Shown here: piece by piece, positions 38,569 to 47,372 of the stretch
How the letters are laid out: every line of letters begins with the position of its first letter
Numbering within the stretch: position 1 is the first letter of the stretch
Source: Lujinxingia sediminis
GTDB taxonomy: Bacteria > Myxococcota_A > Bradymonadia > Bradymonadales > Bradymonadaceae
NCBI RefSeq assembly: GCF_004005565.1
Contig: NZ_SADD01000002.1
Span: forward strand, 62,001-126,000
DNA length: 64,000 bases
Reading direction: 5' to 3'
Program-made: the position numbers and the translations under genes
The notes under the pieces: generated by a model
Databases searched by the model: none
The model's input: the letters and a program-made list of their open reading frames with translations, nothing else
What the model was told of the DNA's origin: nothing

Positions 38569-38605
38569 GAGAAGGCCGAAGTCATCGACTTCGGCCTTCT
38601 CTTTT
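38569..38605 (+). terminator. Terminator of lipoprotein copy 2
   Basis: GAGAAGGCCGAAGTC (38569-38583) pairs with GACTTCGGCCTTCTC (38587-38601) around ATC, followed by TTTTC. The core is identical to the terminator after copy 1. Confidence 0.85.
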
Positions 38606-38683
38606 CGACCACACAACCCTACAGATCATCATAAGGGCGACGATCCTCGCCACCTGATGAATCCGAATTCATTCCCCAAAAGA

Positions 38684-38712
38684 TTGACGCAAGCTCAAGC
38701 TCTGCCTATAGT
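38684..38712 (+). promoter_or_regulatory. Promoter of the third ASH-type lipoprotein
   Basis: TTGACG (38684-38689), a 17-base spacer and TATAGT (38707-38712). The -10 region and the following CGCCTCTGACTCA resemble the promoter of copy 2. Confidence 0.65.
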
Positions 38713-38833
38713 TTCGCCTCTGACTCAGGTTTGCGTGGCTGCGATGTGCTCCGGCCTCCTCCTCATCCGATGACGGCCTGGCTTATGTGTGCCGGCGATA
38801 ATGCCGCCTCAATACGAACGAAGGACGACCACC

Positions 38834-40795
38834 ATGAAGCGACCCTCCCCCTCCTACTTGCGCGACGGTAAGAACCTGCTGCTGCTGGCGCTGGCCTTGC
38901 TCTTCGTCGTCGGCACCACCGCTTGTGGTGAAGATAGCATCTCAAGCGGTGACCCCGCCGCCTTCTCGCTGAATCCCAACCCCATCTCCTTCCAGCAGAT
39001 CGCGTTGGGCGAAGAGAGCGCTGAGACGATCGTCATCGGCAACAGCGGCGACGGACCTCTGCGCATCACCAGCATCGAAATCCTGCAGAGCGGGAGTGCT
39101 TCGATTGATGCCTTCTACCCCGGTAACAAATGGCCCGAGGGCACGCTAGAGGTCGCTCCCAACTCCGAATACGACTTCCAGCTGATCTATCGCCCCGAGC
39201 AGCCCATCACCTATGGTGGGATTTTACGCCTGGTCACCAACGATACCTCGGTGGGCAACCAGGGCACCGTGGATGTCAACATCCGCACCCAGGGCCTCAA
39301 CCCCGAGATCTTCTCGCCGCCCACCATCAGCTTCCCTCGCGTGCCCGCGGGACAGGAAGAGTGGAAGTTGGCTCAGGTGGCCAACATCGGCCAGGCTCCT
39401 CTGCTCATCGACGATATCGTGATGGGCGGCAACAGCGAATTCCGCGTCAGCTTCCCCGGTGCGCGCGACGGCGACGGCGTGCTGCCTCCCCCGGAACAGG
39501 ACACCACCGACTTCCCCTCCGAGTTGGCCCCCGACGAGTCCTTCGAGATGCGCGTGTGGTTCAATCCGGCCACCGACGATCCCACCACCGGTGAGATCAC
39601 CATCTACAGCAACGACCCCAGCCGTGGGGAGTTCCGCATTAACCTCAACGGCAACAGCGGCTCGGCCTGCATCGCCGTGACCGATGAGGACGGCATCGAC
39701 TTCAACATCGCCTCCCTCGACCGCGCCACCAACCGCACCATCACCATCAGCAACTGCTCGCCAGGCTCCGCGCTCAACGTCAGCGAAATTTCGCTCAACG
39801 ACGACGGCGGCGGCACCTTCAGCCTGCGCCCCGAGAGCCTTCCGGAGCTGCCGATCACTCTACTGCCCCGCGAGTCCTCCAACTTCGTGCTCACCTACAC
39901 CCCCACCGAAGTAAGCACTCATGAGGGCGAGCTGCGCATCCTCTCGGATGACCCGGCCAAATCCGTGCTGGAGATTCCCCTGATGGGTCAGGGCTCCGAC
40001 TCGGTCTGCCCCATCGCCGTAGCGACCGCCACCATCCAGGGTTCCAACCGCTACCAGACAGAGCTCGCCGCCAGCCCCCTGGAGACCATCCAGCTCAACG
40101 GCTCCGACTCCTCCGACCCCGACGGTACCAACATCACCTACGAGTGGAGCGTGATCTCGCGCCCGGTCGGCTCGCTCTCCCAGCTGCAGCCGTCCACGGC
40201 CAACGCCCAGCCCACCCTCTGGCTCGACATCGCTGGCACCTACGAAGTGGAGCTGGTGGTCTACGATGAGCTCGGCATGGCCTCCTGCGAATCCGCCATC
40301 GTGCGCATCAACGCCGTGCCCGAAGACGACGTCCACATCCAGCTGACCTGGACCATCCCCAACGTGCCCAACCCGCAGGCCAACATGCGCGGCACCGACC
40401 TTGACCTCCACTACCTCAGCTCAACCGGCACCTGGGGGAGCATGGATGGGTCCTCCATCTGGTACAATTACAAAGTAGGACGTGTGGGCACCCAGTTGGC
40501 TGGTGCTTCGCTGGATATCGACGACCTTTATGGTGTTGCTCCTGAGAACATCAACCATAACGATCCGGGCCAGGGCCTGGCCTACTCCGTCGGCGTTCAC
40601 TACTATAACGCCAACGGTAACGGCGCCTCGCTTGCCACGGTTCGCTACTACCTCAGCCAACAGCTCGTGTACGAATACCGCGACAAGCCTCTGACTCAAG
40701 CCAAGCAGTTCTGGTACGTCGGCGGCATCGTGTGGAACACCCCGCCCACCGTCTTCGTGCGCGATGAGATCTTGTCAATTCCCACGCTGCGCTGA
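38834..40795 (+). CDS. ASH/choice-of-anchor-D-type lipoprotein, diverged third paralogue
   Basis: 653 residues from MKRPSPSYLRDG, with AAGGA eight bases upstream. The lipobox is VVGTTAC. Architecture is the same as the two genes before it: three ASH-like repeats (LNPNPISFQQIALGEES opens the first), a PKD-like domain (IQLNGSDSSDPDGTNITYEW) and the C-terminal domain with GTDLDLHYLS, LDIDDLYG and APENINHNDPG. Identity to the tandem pair is only moderate, so it split off much earlier. The end of the gene is followed by no clear terminator before kal. Confidence 0.85.
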   Translation: MKRPSPSYLRDGKNLLLLALALLFVVGTTACGEDSISSGDPAAFSLNPNPISFQQIALGEESAETIVIGNSGDGPLRITSIEILQSGSASIDAFYPGNKWPEGTLEVAPNSEYDFQLIYRPEQPITYGGILRLVTNDTSVGNQGTVDVNIRTQGLNPEIFSPPTISFPRVPAGQEEWKLAQVANIGQAPLLIDDIVMGGNSEFRVSFPGARDGDGVLPPPEQDTTDFPSELAPDESFEMRVWFNPATDDPTTGEITIYSNDPSRGEFRINLNGNSGSACIAVTDEDGIDFNIASLDRATNRTITISNCSPGSALNVSEISLNDDGGGTFSLRPESLPELPITLLPRESSNFVLTYTPTEVSTHEGELRILSDDPAKSVLEIPLMGQGSDSVCPIAVATATIQGSNRYQTELAASPLETIQLNGSDSSDPDGTNITYEWSVISRPVGSLSQLQPSTANAQPTLWLDIAGTYEVELVVYDELGMASCESAIVRINAVPEDDVHIQLTWTIPNVPNPQANMRGTDLDLHYLSSTGTWGSMDGSSIWYNYKVGRVGTQLAGASLDIDDLYGVAPENINHNDPGQGLAYSVGVHYYNANGNGASLATVRYYLSQQLVYEYRDKPLTQAKQFWYVGGIVWNTPPTVFVRDEILSIPTLR

Positions 40796-40939
40796 TAGCC
40801 ATCAAACACGCTTGCCTTCGGCAAGCGTGCTGGCCATGATTCGGGCGCCCTCCCCTGTGCGGGAGCGGCGCCCGCGTCGTTTCTTGGCGCACCCTGATCT
40901 CGCTAACTGACTGCCCCCCTTAACGTGATGGAGTCTTCT

Positions 40940-41332
40940 ATGAGCACCTCCGAGGTGATGATTCGCATGCGCATCGGCATGGAGCAGGTTCACTACGCCG
41001 GCGACCTTGTCGACGGCGCCATGATGCTCAAACTCTTTGGTGACGTGGCCACCGAACTGCTCATCCGCCACGATGGCGACGAGGGCCTCTTCCGCGCCTA
41101 CGACTCGGTAGAATTCCTGGCCCCGGTCCAGGCCGGTGACTACATCGAAGCGGTCGGCAGCATCACCCACGTGGGCAACTCCAGCCGCAAGATGCAGTTT
41201 GAAGCTCGCAAGGTTATTCGGCTCACCGGCAACCCCGACAACCCCGCCGAAGCCGAGGTGCTCGACGAACCCATCGTCGTCTGCCGTGCCACCGGCACCT
41301 GCGTGGTCCCCGTCGATCGCCAGCGCCGCTGA
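40940..41332 (+). CDS. kal: 3-aminobutyryl-CoA ammonia-lyase-like protein
   Basis: 130 residues from [13 protein letters not shown], with GGAG six bases upstream. The hot-dog-fold sequence [20 protein letters not shown] followed by [17 protein letters not shown] matches Kal of the lysine fermentation route. Kal removes ammonia from 3-aminobutyryl-CoA to give crotonyl-CoA. The assignment is reinforced by kce 30 bases downstream, which makes its substrate. Length is normal for the family. Confidence 0.88.
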   Translation: MSTSEVMIRMRIGMEQVHYAGDLVDGAMMLKLFGDVATELLIRHDGDEGLFRAYDSVEFLAPVQAGDYIEAVGSITHVGNSSRKMQFEARKVIRLTGNPDNPAEAEVLDEPIVVCRATGTCVVPVDRQRR

Positions 41333-41362
41333 ACCTCTGCCCACCTTTAAGACGAGCCCATC

Positions 41363-42199
41363 ATGAGCGAAGCCAAACCCCTGATCATCACCGCCGCCGT
41401 CGTAGGTGCTGAGGTGATGCGCGAACACACCCCACATGTGCCCTATACCCCGGTGGAGATCGCCGAGGAGGCCGCCCGCTGCCGCCAGGCCGGCGCAGCC
41501 ATGGTTCATGTGCACGGCCGCCTCGACGACGGCACTCCCACCCAGGATCGTGCCACCTTTGAATCGATCCTCAACGAGACTCGCCAGCGCACTGACGCCC
41601 TCGTGCAGTTCTCCACAGGTGGCGCGGTCTGGATGAGCGTCGATGAGCGCATTGAGGGCCTCGACCTGCGTCCCGATATGGCCACGCTTACCACCGGCAC
41701 GGTCAACTTCGGCGACGACGTCTTCATGAACTCCCTGCCGATGATCCGCCAGATCGCCTCTCGCCAGCGCGAGCTCGGTATCGTCCCCGAGATCGAGGTC
41801 TTCGACACCGGCATGGTCGACACCGCCCTCAACCTCCTCAAAGAAGGCGTCGTCACCGCCCCCCTGCACTTTGATTTCGTGCTCGGTGTGCCCGGAGCCA
41901 TGGGCGCTCGCGACGAAAACCTGCGCTTTCTCGTCGAGATGCTCCCCGAGGGCGCCACCTGGTCAGTCGCCGGCATCGGCCGCCACCAGCTCCCCCTGGC
42001 CGAACTCGCTATCGCCATGGGCGGCCACGTGCGCGTGGGCCTCGAAGACAACATCTACCTCTCACGTGGCGTCCTCGCAAAAGGCTCCTATGAGCTCGTC
42101 GAGCGCGTCGCCGAGCTCGCCGCAGCCGCAGGTCGTCCTCTGGCCACTCCGGCCGAGGCTCGCCAGCTTCTTCAACTCGATCGCTTTCAGAGTTTCTGA
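41363..42199 (+). CDS. kce: 3-keto-5-aminohexanoate cleavage enzyme
   Basis: 278 residues, BKACE/DUF849 family. It condenses 5-amino-3-oxohexanoate with acetyl-CoA to give 3-aminobutyryl-CoA and acetoacetate. Zinc ligands are H49 and H51 in MVHVHGR, with a third in the GLEDN motif near residue 226. GGAVWMSVDER and FDFVLGVPGAMGA are also family-like. BKACE enzymes act on several beta-keto acids, but kal next door points to the lysine route. The upstream enzymes (lysine 2,3-aminomutase, 5,6-aminomutase, kdd) are not in the window. Confidence 0.9.
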   Translation: MSEAKPLIITAAVVGAEVMREHTPHVPYTPVEIAEEAARCRQAGAAMVHVHGRLDDGTPTQDRATFESILNETRQRTDALVQFSTGGAVWMSVDERIEGLDLRPDMATLTTGTVNFGDDVFMNSLPMIRQIASRQRELGIVPEIEVFDTGMVDTALNLLKEGVVTAPLHFDFVLGVPGAMGARDENLRFLVEMLPEGATWSVAGIGRHQLPLAELAIAMGGHVRVGLEDNIYLSRGVLAKGSYELVERVAELAAAAGRPLATPAEARQLLQLDRFQSF

Positions 42200-42277
42200 G
42201 CGATCGCGATCGCATTTCAGCCCCTATTCTCGCGCTAAAAAGGCCTTGCAAATTGCCAGATTGCGCGTAAATAGAGA

Positions 42278-42306
42278 TTGACACGCGATCTGGCCAGCCC
42301 TATTCT
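42278..42306 (+). promoter_or_regulatory. Promoter of the HU-family gene
   Basis: A perfect TTGACA (42278-42283), a 17-base spacer and TATTCT (42301-42306). The motif CCCTATTCTCG also occurs about 75 bases upstream, in the 3' region of kce. Confidence 0.7.
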
Positions 42307-42436
42307 CGGCCACGATTCGCAGTCCGAAGTCCATGGATACTCACTCAACCCGCATCCTGATAGTTCGCGAGTTGAAGCTGGGTTGGAATGGTTTAAGCCA
42401 CGTTCTCACCTTAATTTCTGTTTTAAGGGGATCACC

Positions 42437-42730
42437 ATGACGAAGTCCGATCTGATCAACGCCGTTAACGCTGCTGCTGCCGAGAAAGGCATCGAACTCA
42501 CCAAAAAAGACACCGGTGAGCTCATCGACATCCTCTTTGACACGGTCTCCACGACCATCAAGGAAGATGAGCGTTTCTCCTACCCCAACTTCGGCACCTT
42601 CAGCGTCAAGCACCGCAAAGCGCGCGAAGGCCGTAACCCGCGCACCGGCAACACCATCAAGATCCCGGCGTCCTACTCGGTGGGCTTCAAGCCGGCGCCC
42701 AGCCTCAAAGACCTGGTCAACGAGAAGTAA
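42437..42730 (+). CDS. hup: HU-family DNA-binding protein
   Basis: 97 residues from MTKSDLINAVNAAAAEKG, with AAGGGG upstream; longer open frame before it is the 5' leader. The DNA-binding arm FGTFSVKHRKAREGRNPRTGN is present (read as FGTFSVKHRKAREG then RNPRTGN). HU proteins are nucleoid-associated dimers that bend DNA. A strong promoter and a strong terminator bracket it, so it is a single-gene unit with likely high expression. Confidence 0.94.
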   Translation: MTKSDLINAVNAAAAEKGIELTKKDTGELIDILFDTVSTTIKEDERFSYPNFGTFSVKHRKAREGRNPRTGNTIKIPASYSVGFKPAPSLKDLVNEK

Positions 42731-42796
42731 GACCAGCCTTTGAGCAAGAGCGCGCCGCTCGCCAGTGGTGAGCACCTCGCGTTCTAAAAAGCTCTT

Positions 42797-42832
42797 AAGC
42801 CCCCTCCCGCATCTCGGGAGGGGGCTTTTTTT
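42797..42832 (+). terminator. Terminator of the HU-family gene
   Basis: GCCCCCTCCCG pairs with CGGGAGGGGGC around CATCT, followed by seven T. Confidence 0.9.
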
Positions 42833-42929
42833 CTCTGCCTGCACCTCCCCGCAGAATTCGCCACAAGGCCCGGCTTTCACCGGACCCGAGGCACGTTCCC
42901 TCGCCTCCCCCTCCGACTGTGCGCTCAGC

Positions 42930-43889
42930 TCAGATGACGCTCAACACCAGCATCACCACAGCCCACACCCCGATGTTGAGGACGAAGGGTTTGTCGCGCA
43001 GCATCATCTCAGTGGGGCTTCGTGCATCCTCGCGACGCACGATCTGGAAAAAGCGCGCCAGCCCCACCACCACCATGGGAATCGTCACCGGCAACCACAC
43101 GCTGGCAAAGGGCGTGGCCACCGTCCGAAGTGGCTGGTCGGGCAGAGACGCCGTCAGCGTGTAGATGGTATAGGCCGCCGACGTCAGCCCCGAGCAGACA
43201 AGCATTCCGAAGTCCACGTTCTCCAACCGGTAGCTATCCAGCACTCGCCTCGTGCGCTCCACGCTGCCGCTTAAGTAGAGCGCCAGCTCATGGCGCCGCT
43301 TCCCAAGTCCCAGGTAAAGCGCCAGCAGAAAGGTGCAGGCGACAAGCCACTCCGAGACAACCACCGAGACCGCTGCCGCTCCGGCGAGCACGCGTAAAAC
43401 GAAGCCGGTGGCGATGATAGCAACGTCCACAAACGCGTAGTGCTTCAACTTCATCGAGTAGGCCAGGTTCATCACCAGGTAGGTGCCCACAGCCGCCGCA
43501 AAAAGGGGCGCCAGCACATAGGAGCCCACCGCCGCGACAACTCCGATCACCACCAACGCCCGCCAGGCCAGCGCCTGCGGCAAAAGTCCCGAGGCGATCG
43601 GCCTATGGCGCTTGACCGGATGCTCCCGGTCGCGCTCCACATCCATCAGGTCGTTGAGCAGATACACCGTGCCCGCCGCCAGCGAAAAAAGCAGCGCCGC
43701 GGCCAGCGCCTTCATGCTGAGCACCGGGTCCGTGTACGCCTTGGCAAAGAAAAGCGGCGCGAGCACAAAGGCATTCTTGACCCATTGATGCGGGCGCAGA
43801 CTCTTCCAAAGCCCGAGCCAGGGGCGCGCTTCAACGTGCTCGATAGGATGCTGGGCGGCCAGCGCCGCCGATGAGTTCTGCTCTGGCAC
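42930..43889 (-). CDS. UbiA-family decaprenyl-phosphate phosphoribosyltransferase-like protein
   Basis: 319 residues with about nine membrane spans. RPHQWVKN and NDLMDVERDREHPVKRHRP match the Asp-rich motif and the Arg/Lys cluster of polyprenyl-phosphate phosphoribosyltransferases such as the mycobacterial enzyme of arabinan synthesis. DVAIIATGFVLRVLAGA holds the second conserved region. The start is a GTG. It would move phosphoribose onto a polyprenyl phosphate; the final sugar product in this organism is unknown. It is divergent from the glycosyltransferase gene, which may use a related lipid-linked donor. Confidence 0.85.
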   Translation of the reverse strand: MPEQNSSAALAAQHPIEHVEARPWLGLWKSLRPHQWVKNAFVLAPLFFAKAYTDPVLSMKALAAALLFSLAAGTVYLLNDLMDVERDREHPVKRHRPIASGLLPQALAWRALVVIGVVAAVGSYVLAPLFAAAVGTYLVMNLAYSMKLKHYAFVDVAIIATGFVLRVLAGAAAVSVVVSEWLVACTFLLALYLGLGKRRHELALYLSGSVERTRRVLDSYRLENVDFGMLVCSGLTSAAYTIYTLTASLPDQPLRTVATPFASVWLPVTIPMVVVGLARFFQIVRREDARSPTEMMLRDKPFVLNIGVWAVVMLVLSVI

Positions 43890-44015
43890 AATCGGGTCCA
43901 GGTCTGATAAGTCAGGTTGGGTCGCGCGCGCGCGCCGGACGTCACATCTGCACTACCACAGATGCATCCCAAAGTTCTCTCCCGGCGCGATCGCCCTGTC
44001 GTAGAGCCATATCTT

Positions 44016-45524
44016 ATGTCGCACCTGCAAGACTACAACCTCTGGGAGCTCACCGTGCTCGCGATCTACTTCGCGGTGCTTCTGCTCCTCTCGTTTTACG
44101 GCTCGCATCGCTACGTTATCGTGCGCCTGTATCGCAAGCACGCCAGCGGCCCCGATCCCGAACCCGCCGGGCGCTTCGCGCCCGAGGCGCTGCCGGTGGT
44201 CACCGTGCAGCTCCCCTCCTTTAACGAACGCTACGTCATTGAGCGCCTCATCGACGCGACCTGTCAGCTTGATTATCCCGCTGACCGCCTCGAGATCCAG
44301 GTCCTCGACGACTCCACCGACGACACTACCGAACTGGCCCGCGCCCGCGTTGCACACTGGCAGGAGCGTGGCGTCGACATCAAACTTCTCCACCGCAAAG
44401 ATCGCCACGGCTACAAAGCCGGTGCCCTGGAAGCCGGTCTTAAGAGCGCCCGCGGCGAGTTTGTAGCGGTCTTCGACGCCGACTTCATTCCCCAGCCCGA
44501 GTTTTTGCGCCAGACCATCGACCACTTCACCGAACCCGATATCGGCATGGTGCAGGCACGCTGGGACTACCTCAACCGCGACTACAGCCTGCTGACCCGC
44601 GCCCAGGCCGTGCTCCTCGACGGCCATTTTGTGCTGGAGCACACCGCGCGCAACCGCTCCGGTCGTTTTTTCAACTTCAACGGAACCGCCGGCATCTGGC
44701 GCCGCCAGACCATCGAAGACGCCGGCGGCTGGGAGCATCACACGCTCACCGAAGATCTCGATCTCTCTTACCGGGCCCAACTCGCCGGCTGGCGCTTTCG
44801 CTTCCTTCGCGACGTCACCGTCGCAAGCGAGCTCCCCGTGGAGATGAACGCCTTCAAAAGCCAGCAGCACCGCTGGTCCAAAGGCGCGCTTCAGACCGCC
44901 TTTAAGGTGCTGCCTCGCGTGCTACGCTCCGACCTTCCCCGCAGCATCAAGCTCGAGGCCATCCACCACCTCACCGGCAACCTGGCCTATTTTTTGATGG
45001 TCATTCTGGCCTTGATCATGCCCATGGCCACGCTGGTGCGCGTACAGCAGGGCTGGCACGAGGTGCTCCTCTTCGATCTTCCGATCTTTTTGAGCGCCAC
45101 CTTCTCGGTCTGCTATTTCTACTGGGTGAGCCAGCGCGAAGTGGGCCGCTCCCGCCTTGAGATCGTCCGCATGATGCCGGCGGTGCTGGGCCTGGGGATC
45201 GGCGTTTCACTCAACAACGCCAAAGGCGTTGTCGAGGTGCTGCTCGGCCACAAGACGCCCTTTGTGCGCACCCCCAAATATGCCATTGAGCGCCGCGGGG
45301 AGTCCTGGACAAAACGCATCTACCGCGGCGGCCTCAACGCCATGCCTGCGCTGGAGTTCGCGCTGGGAGCCTGGTTCACCTACGCCATCTACGTGGTGCT
45401 CGTCGATCCGGCCCACCCCTTTGGCAGCCTCCCCTTCTTGATGCTCTTTCAGTTCGGGTTCTTCTACGTAGCGTTCTTAAGCGTCACCCAGACCCTCGGC
45501 GGCCGCTCCGAACCCCACCGCTGA
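44016..45524 (+). CDS. Membrane glycosyltransferase family 2 (cellulose-synthase-like)
   Basis: 502 residues from MSHLQDYNLW; upstream in-frame codons lack support. It has an N-terminal span (residues about 9-28) and a GT2 domain with DDSTDDT, DADFIPQPEF, TEDLDLSYRAQLAGW and the QQHRWSKGA motif typical of processive beta-glycan synthases. Several C-terminal spans follow from about residue 325. It should polymerise or transfer a sugar at the inner membrane, donor unknown. It ends 3 bases from the convergent thiE stop, and is divergent from the UbiA-family gene. Confidence 0.85.
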   Translation: MSHLQDYNLWELTVLAIYFAVLLLLSFYGSHRYVIVRLYRKHASGPDPEPAGRFAPEALPVVTVQLPSFNERYVIERLIDATCQLDYPADRLEIQVLDDSTDDTTELARARVAHWQERGVDIKLLHRKDRHGYKAGALEAGLKSARGEFVAVFDADFIPQPEFLRQTIDHFTEPDIGMVQARWDYLNRDYSLLTRAQAVLLDGHFVLEHTARNRSGRFFNFNGTAGIWRRQTIEDAGGWEHHTLTEDLDLSYRAQLAGWRFRFLRDVTVASELPVEMNAFKSQQHRWSKGALQTAFKVLPRVLRSDLPRSIKLEAIHHLTGNLAYFLMVILALIMPMATLVRVQQGWHEVLLFDLPIFLSATFSVCYFYWVSQREVGRSRLEIVRMMPAVLGLGIGVSLNNAKGVVEVLLGHKTPFVRTPKYAIERRGESWTKRIYRGGLNAMPALEFALGAWFTYAIYVVLVDPAHPFGSLPFLMLFQFGFFYVAFLSVTQTLGGRSEPHR

Positions 45525-45527
45525 TCC

Positions 45528-46190
45528 TCACTCCGCGTTCACCGACTGAACGTACCGGCGCGCTGCTCCGGCAACATCTTCAGCGCCGAAGAGGCCGCCG
45601 ATAACGGCCACGCCCGTAAACCCCGCCTCCAGACAACGCCTCACATGCTCAGGCCGCACCCCGCCCAGCGCGTACACCGGTAGAGGGCTTGACGCGATCA
45701 AGCTCGCCCACGTGTTCAGGTCCACCTCCCCGCCATAATCCGGCTTGGACACGCTCGCGAAGATCGGGCTGAGTGTCACAAAATCAGCCCCGGCCTCACA
45801 GGCCCGGCGCAGCTCTTCGGCGTTGTGGCAGGAGACGCCCACCCGCGCGTCGTTGCGCAACATCGCTCGCACCCGGGCCACCTCGCCAACCTGCCTCCCC
45901 TTCAGGTGCACGCCCCCACAACCAAGGCTCGCCGCGCGCTCGGGGTGGGCATGCAACAACACCTCCGCTCCCGCCTGACGCCCCCTCGCCACCGCCCGCG
46001 CCACCTCGGCCCACAGCGCCTCTCGCGCCGCTTCATTCAGCCCCACAAGCGCGTCGCCCACCCGTACCGAGAGCATTCTGACGCCTCCGGCGAGCGCCGA
46101 GGCCACAACTTCCTCCAGGAAAAGCCCCCTGGCCTCGCAGAAGCCCACGTCAGCGATCGCATAAAGGCGCGAGGGTAGCGAATGCGCCAT
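45528..46190 (-). CDS. thiE: Thiamine phosphate synthase-like protein (ThiE/TenI family)
   Basis: 220 residues with the TIM-barrel of ThiE/TenI. GCGGVHLKGRQ, VGVSCHNAEELRRACEAGAD and FVTLSPIFASVSKPDYGG are family-like, and ALGGVRPEHV holds the phosphate loop. ThiE joins the thiazole and pyrimidine halves of thiamine; TenI-type relatives are aminotransferase-like or isomerases, and the two cannot be separated with certainty by eye. The start follows the thiG stop by 3 bases, so the genes are coupled. Last of a thiS-thiG-thiE operon. Confidence 0.82.
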   Translation of the reverse strand: MAHSLPSRLYAIADVGFCEARGLFLEEVVASALAGGVRMLSVRVGDALVGLNEAAREALWAEVARAVARGRQAGAEVLLHAHPERAASLGCGGVHLKGRQVGEVARVRAMLRNDARVGVSCHNAEELRRACEAGADFVTLSPIFASVSKPDYGGEVDLNTWASLIASSPLPVYALGGVRPEHVRRCLEAGFTGVAVIGGLFGAEDVAGAARRYVQSVNAE

Positions 46191-46193
46191 CGA

Positions 46194-47247
<1,054 letters not shown>

Positions 47248-47372
47248 CGCCTCCATCCTCCGCAACTATGAGGGGCAGTGTCGCATCGAAGCCGCCTCTA
47301 AAAAACTTCGCGCGCGCCTCAACGCGCGCTACACACATCCCTGAACATTGCTCCCGCGCACCCCCGGGCACC

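Larger units (their letters stand above)
34272..38605 (+). repeat. Tandem duplication of lipoprotein gene plus terminator (about 2.3 kb unit)
   Basis: Two copies start at 34272 and 36583, an offset of 2,311 bases. From the signal peptide to the PKD-like end they differ at only scattered bases, while the last 115 codons are far less alike. The terminator stems after both copies share GGCCGAAGTC/GACTTCGGCC. The upstream 20 bases (TTGCCGA-GGATA-ATTC) also match, which fixes the homologous start. Confidence 0.9.

Noticed and set aside
47248-47372. TPP riboswitch ahead of thiS
   Set aside because: The 125-base gap to divergent murJ lacks the conserved CUGAGA-type core, so no riboswitch can be called.
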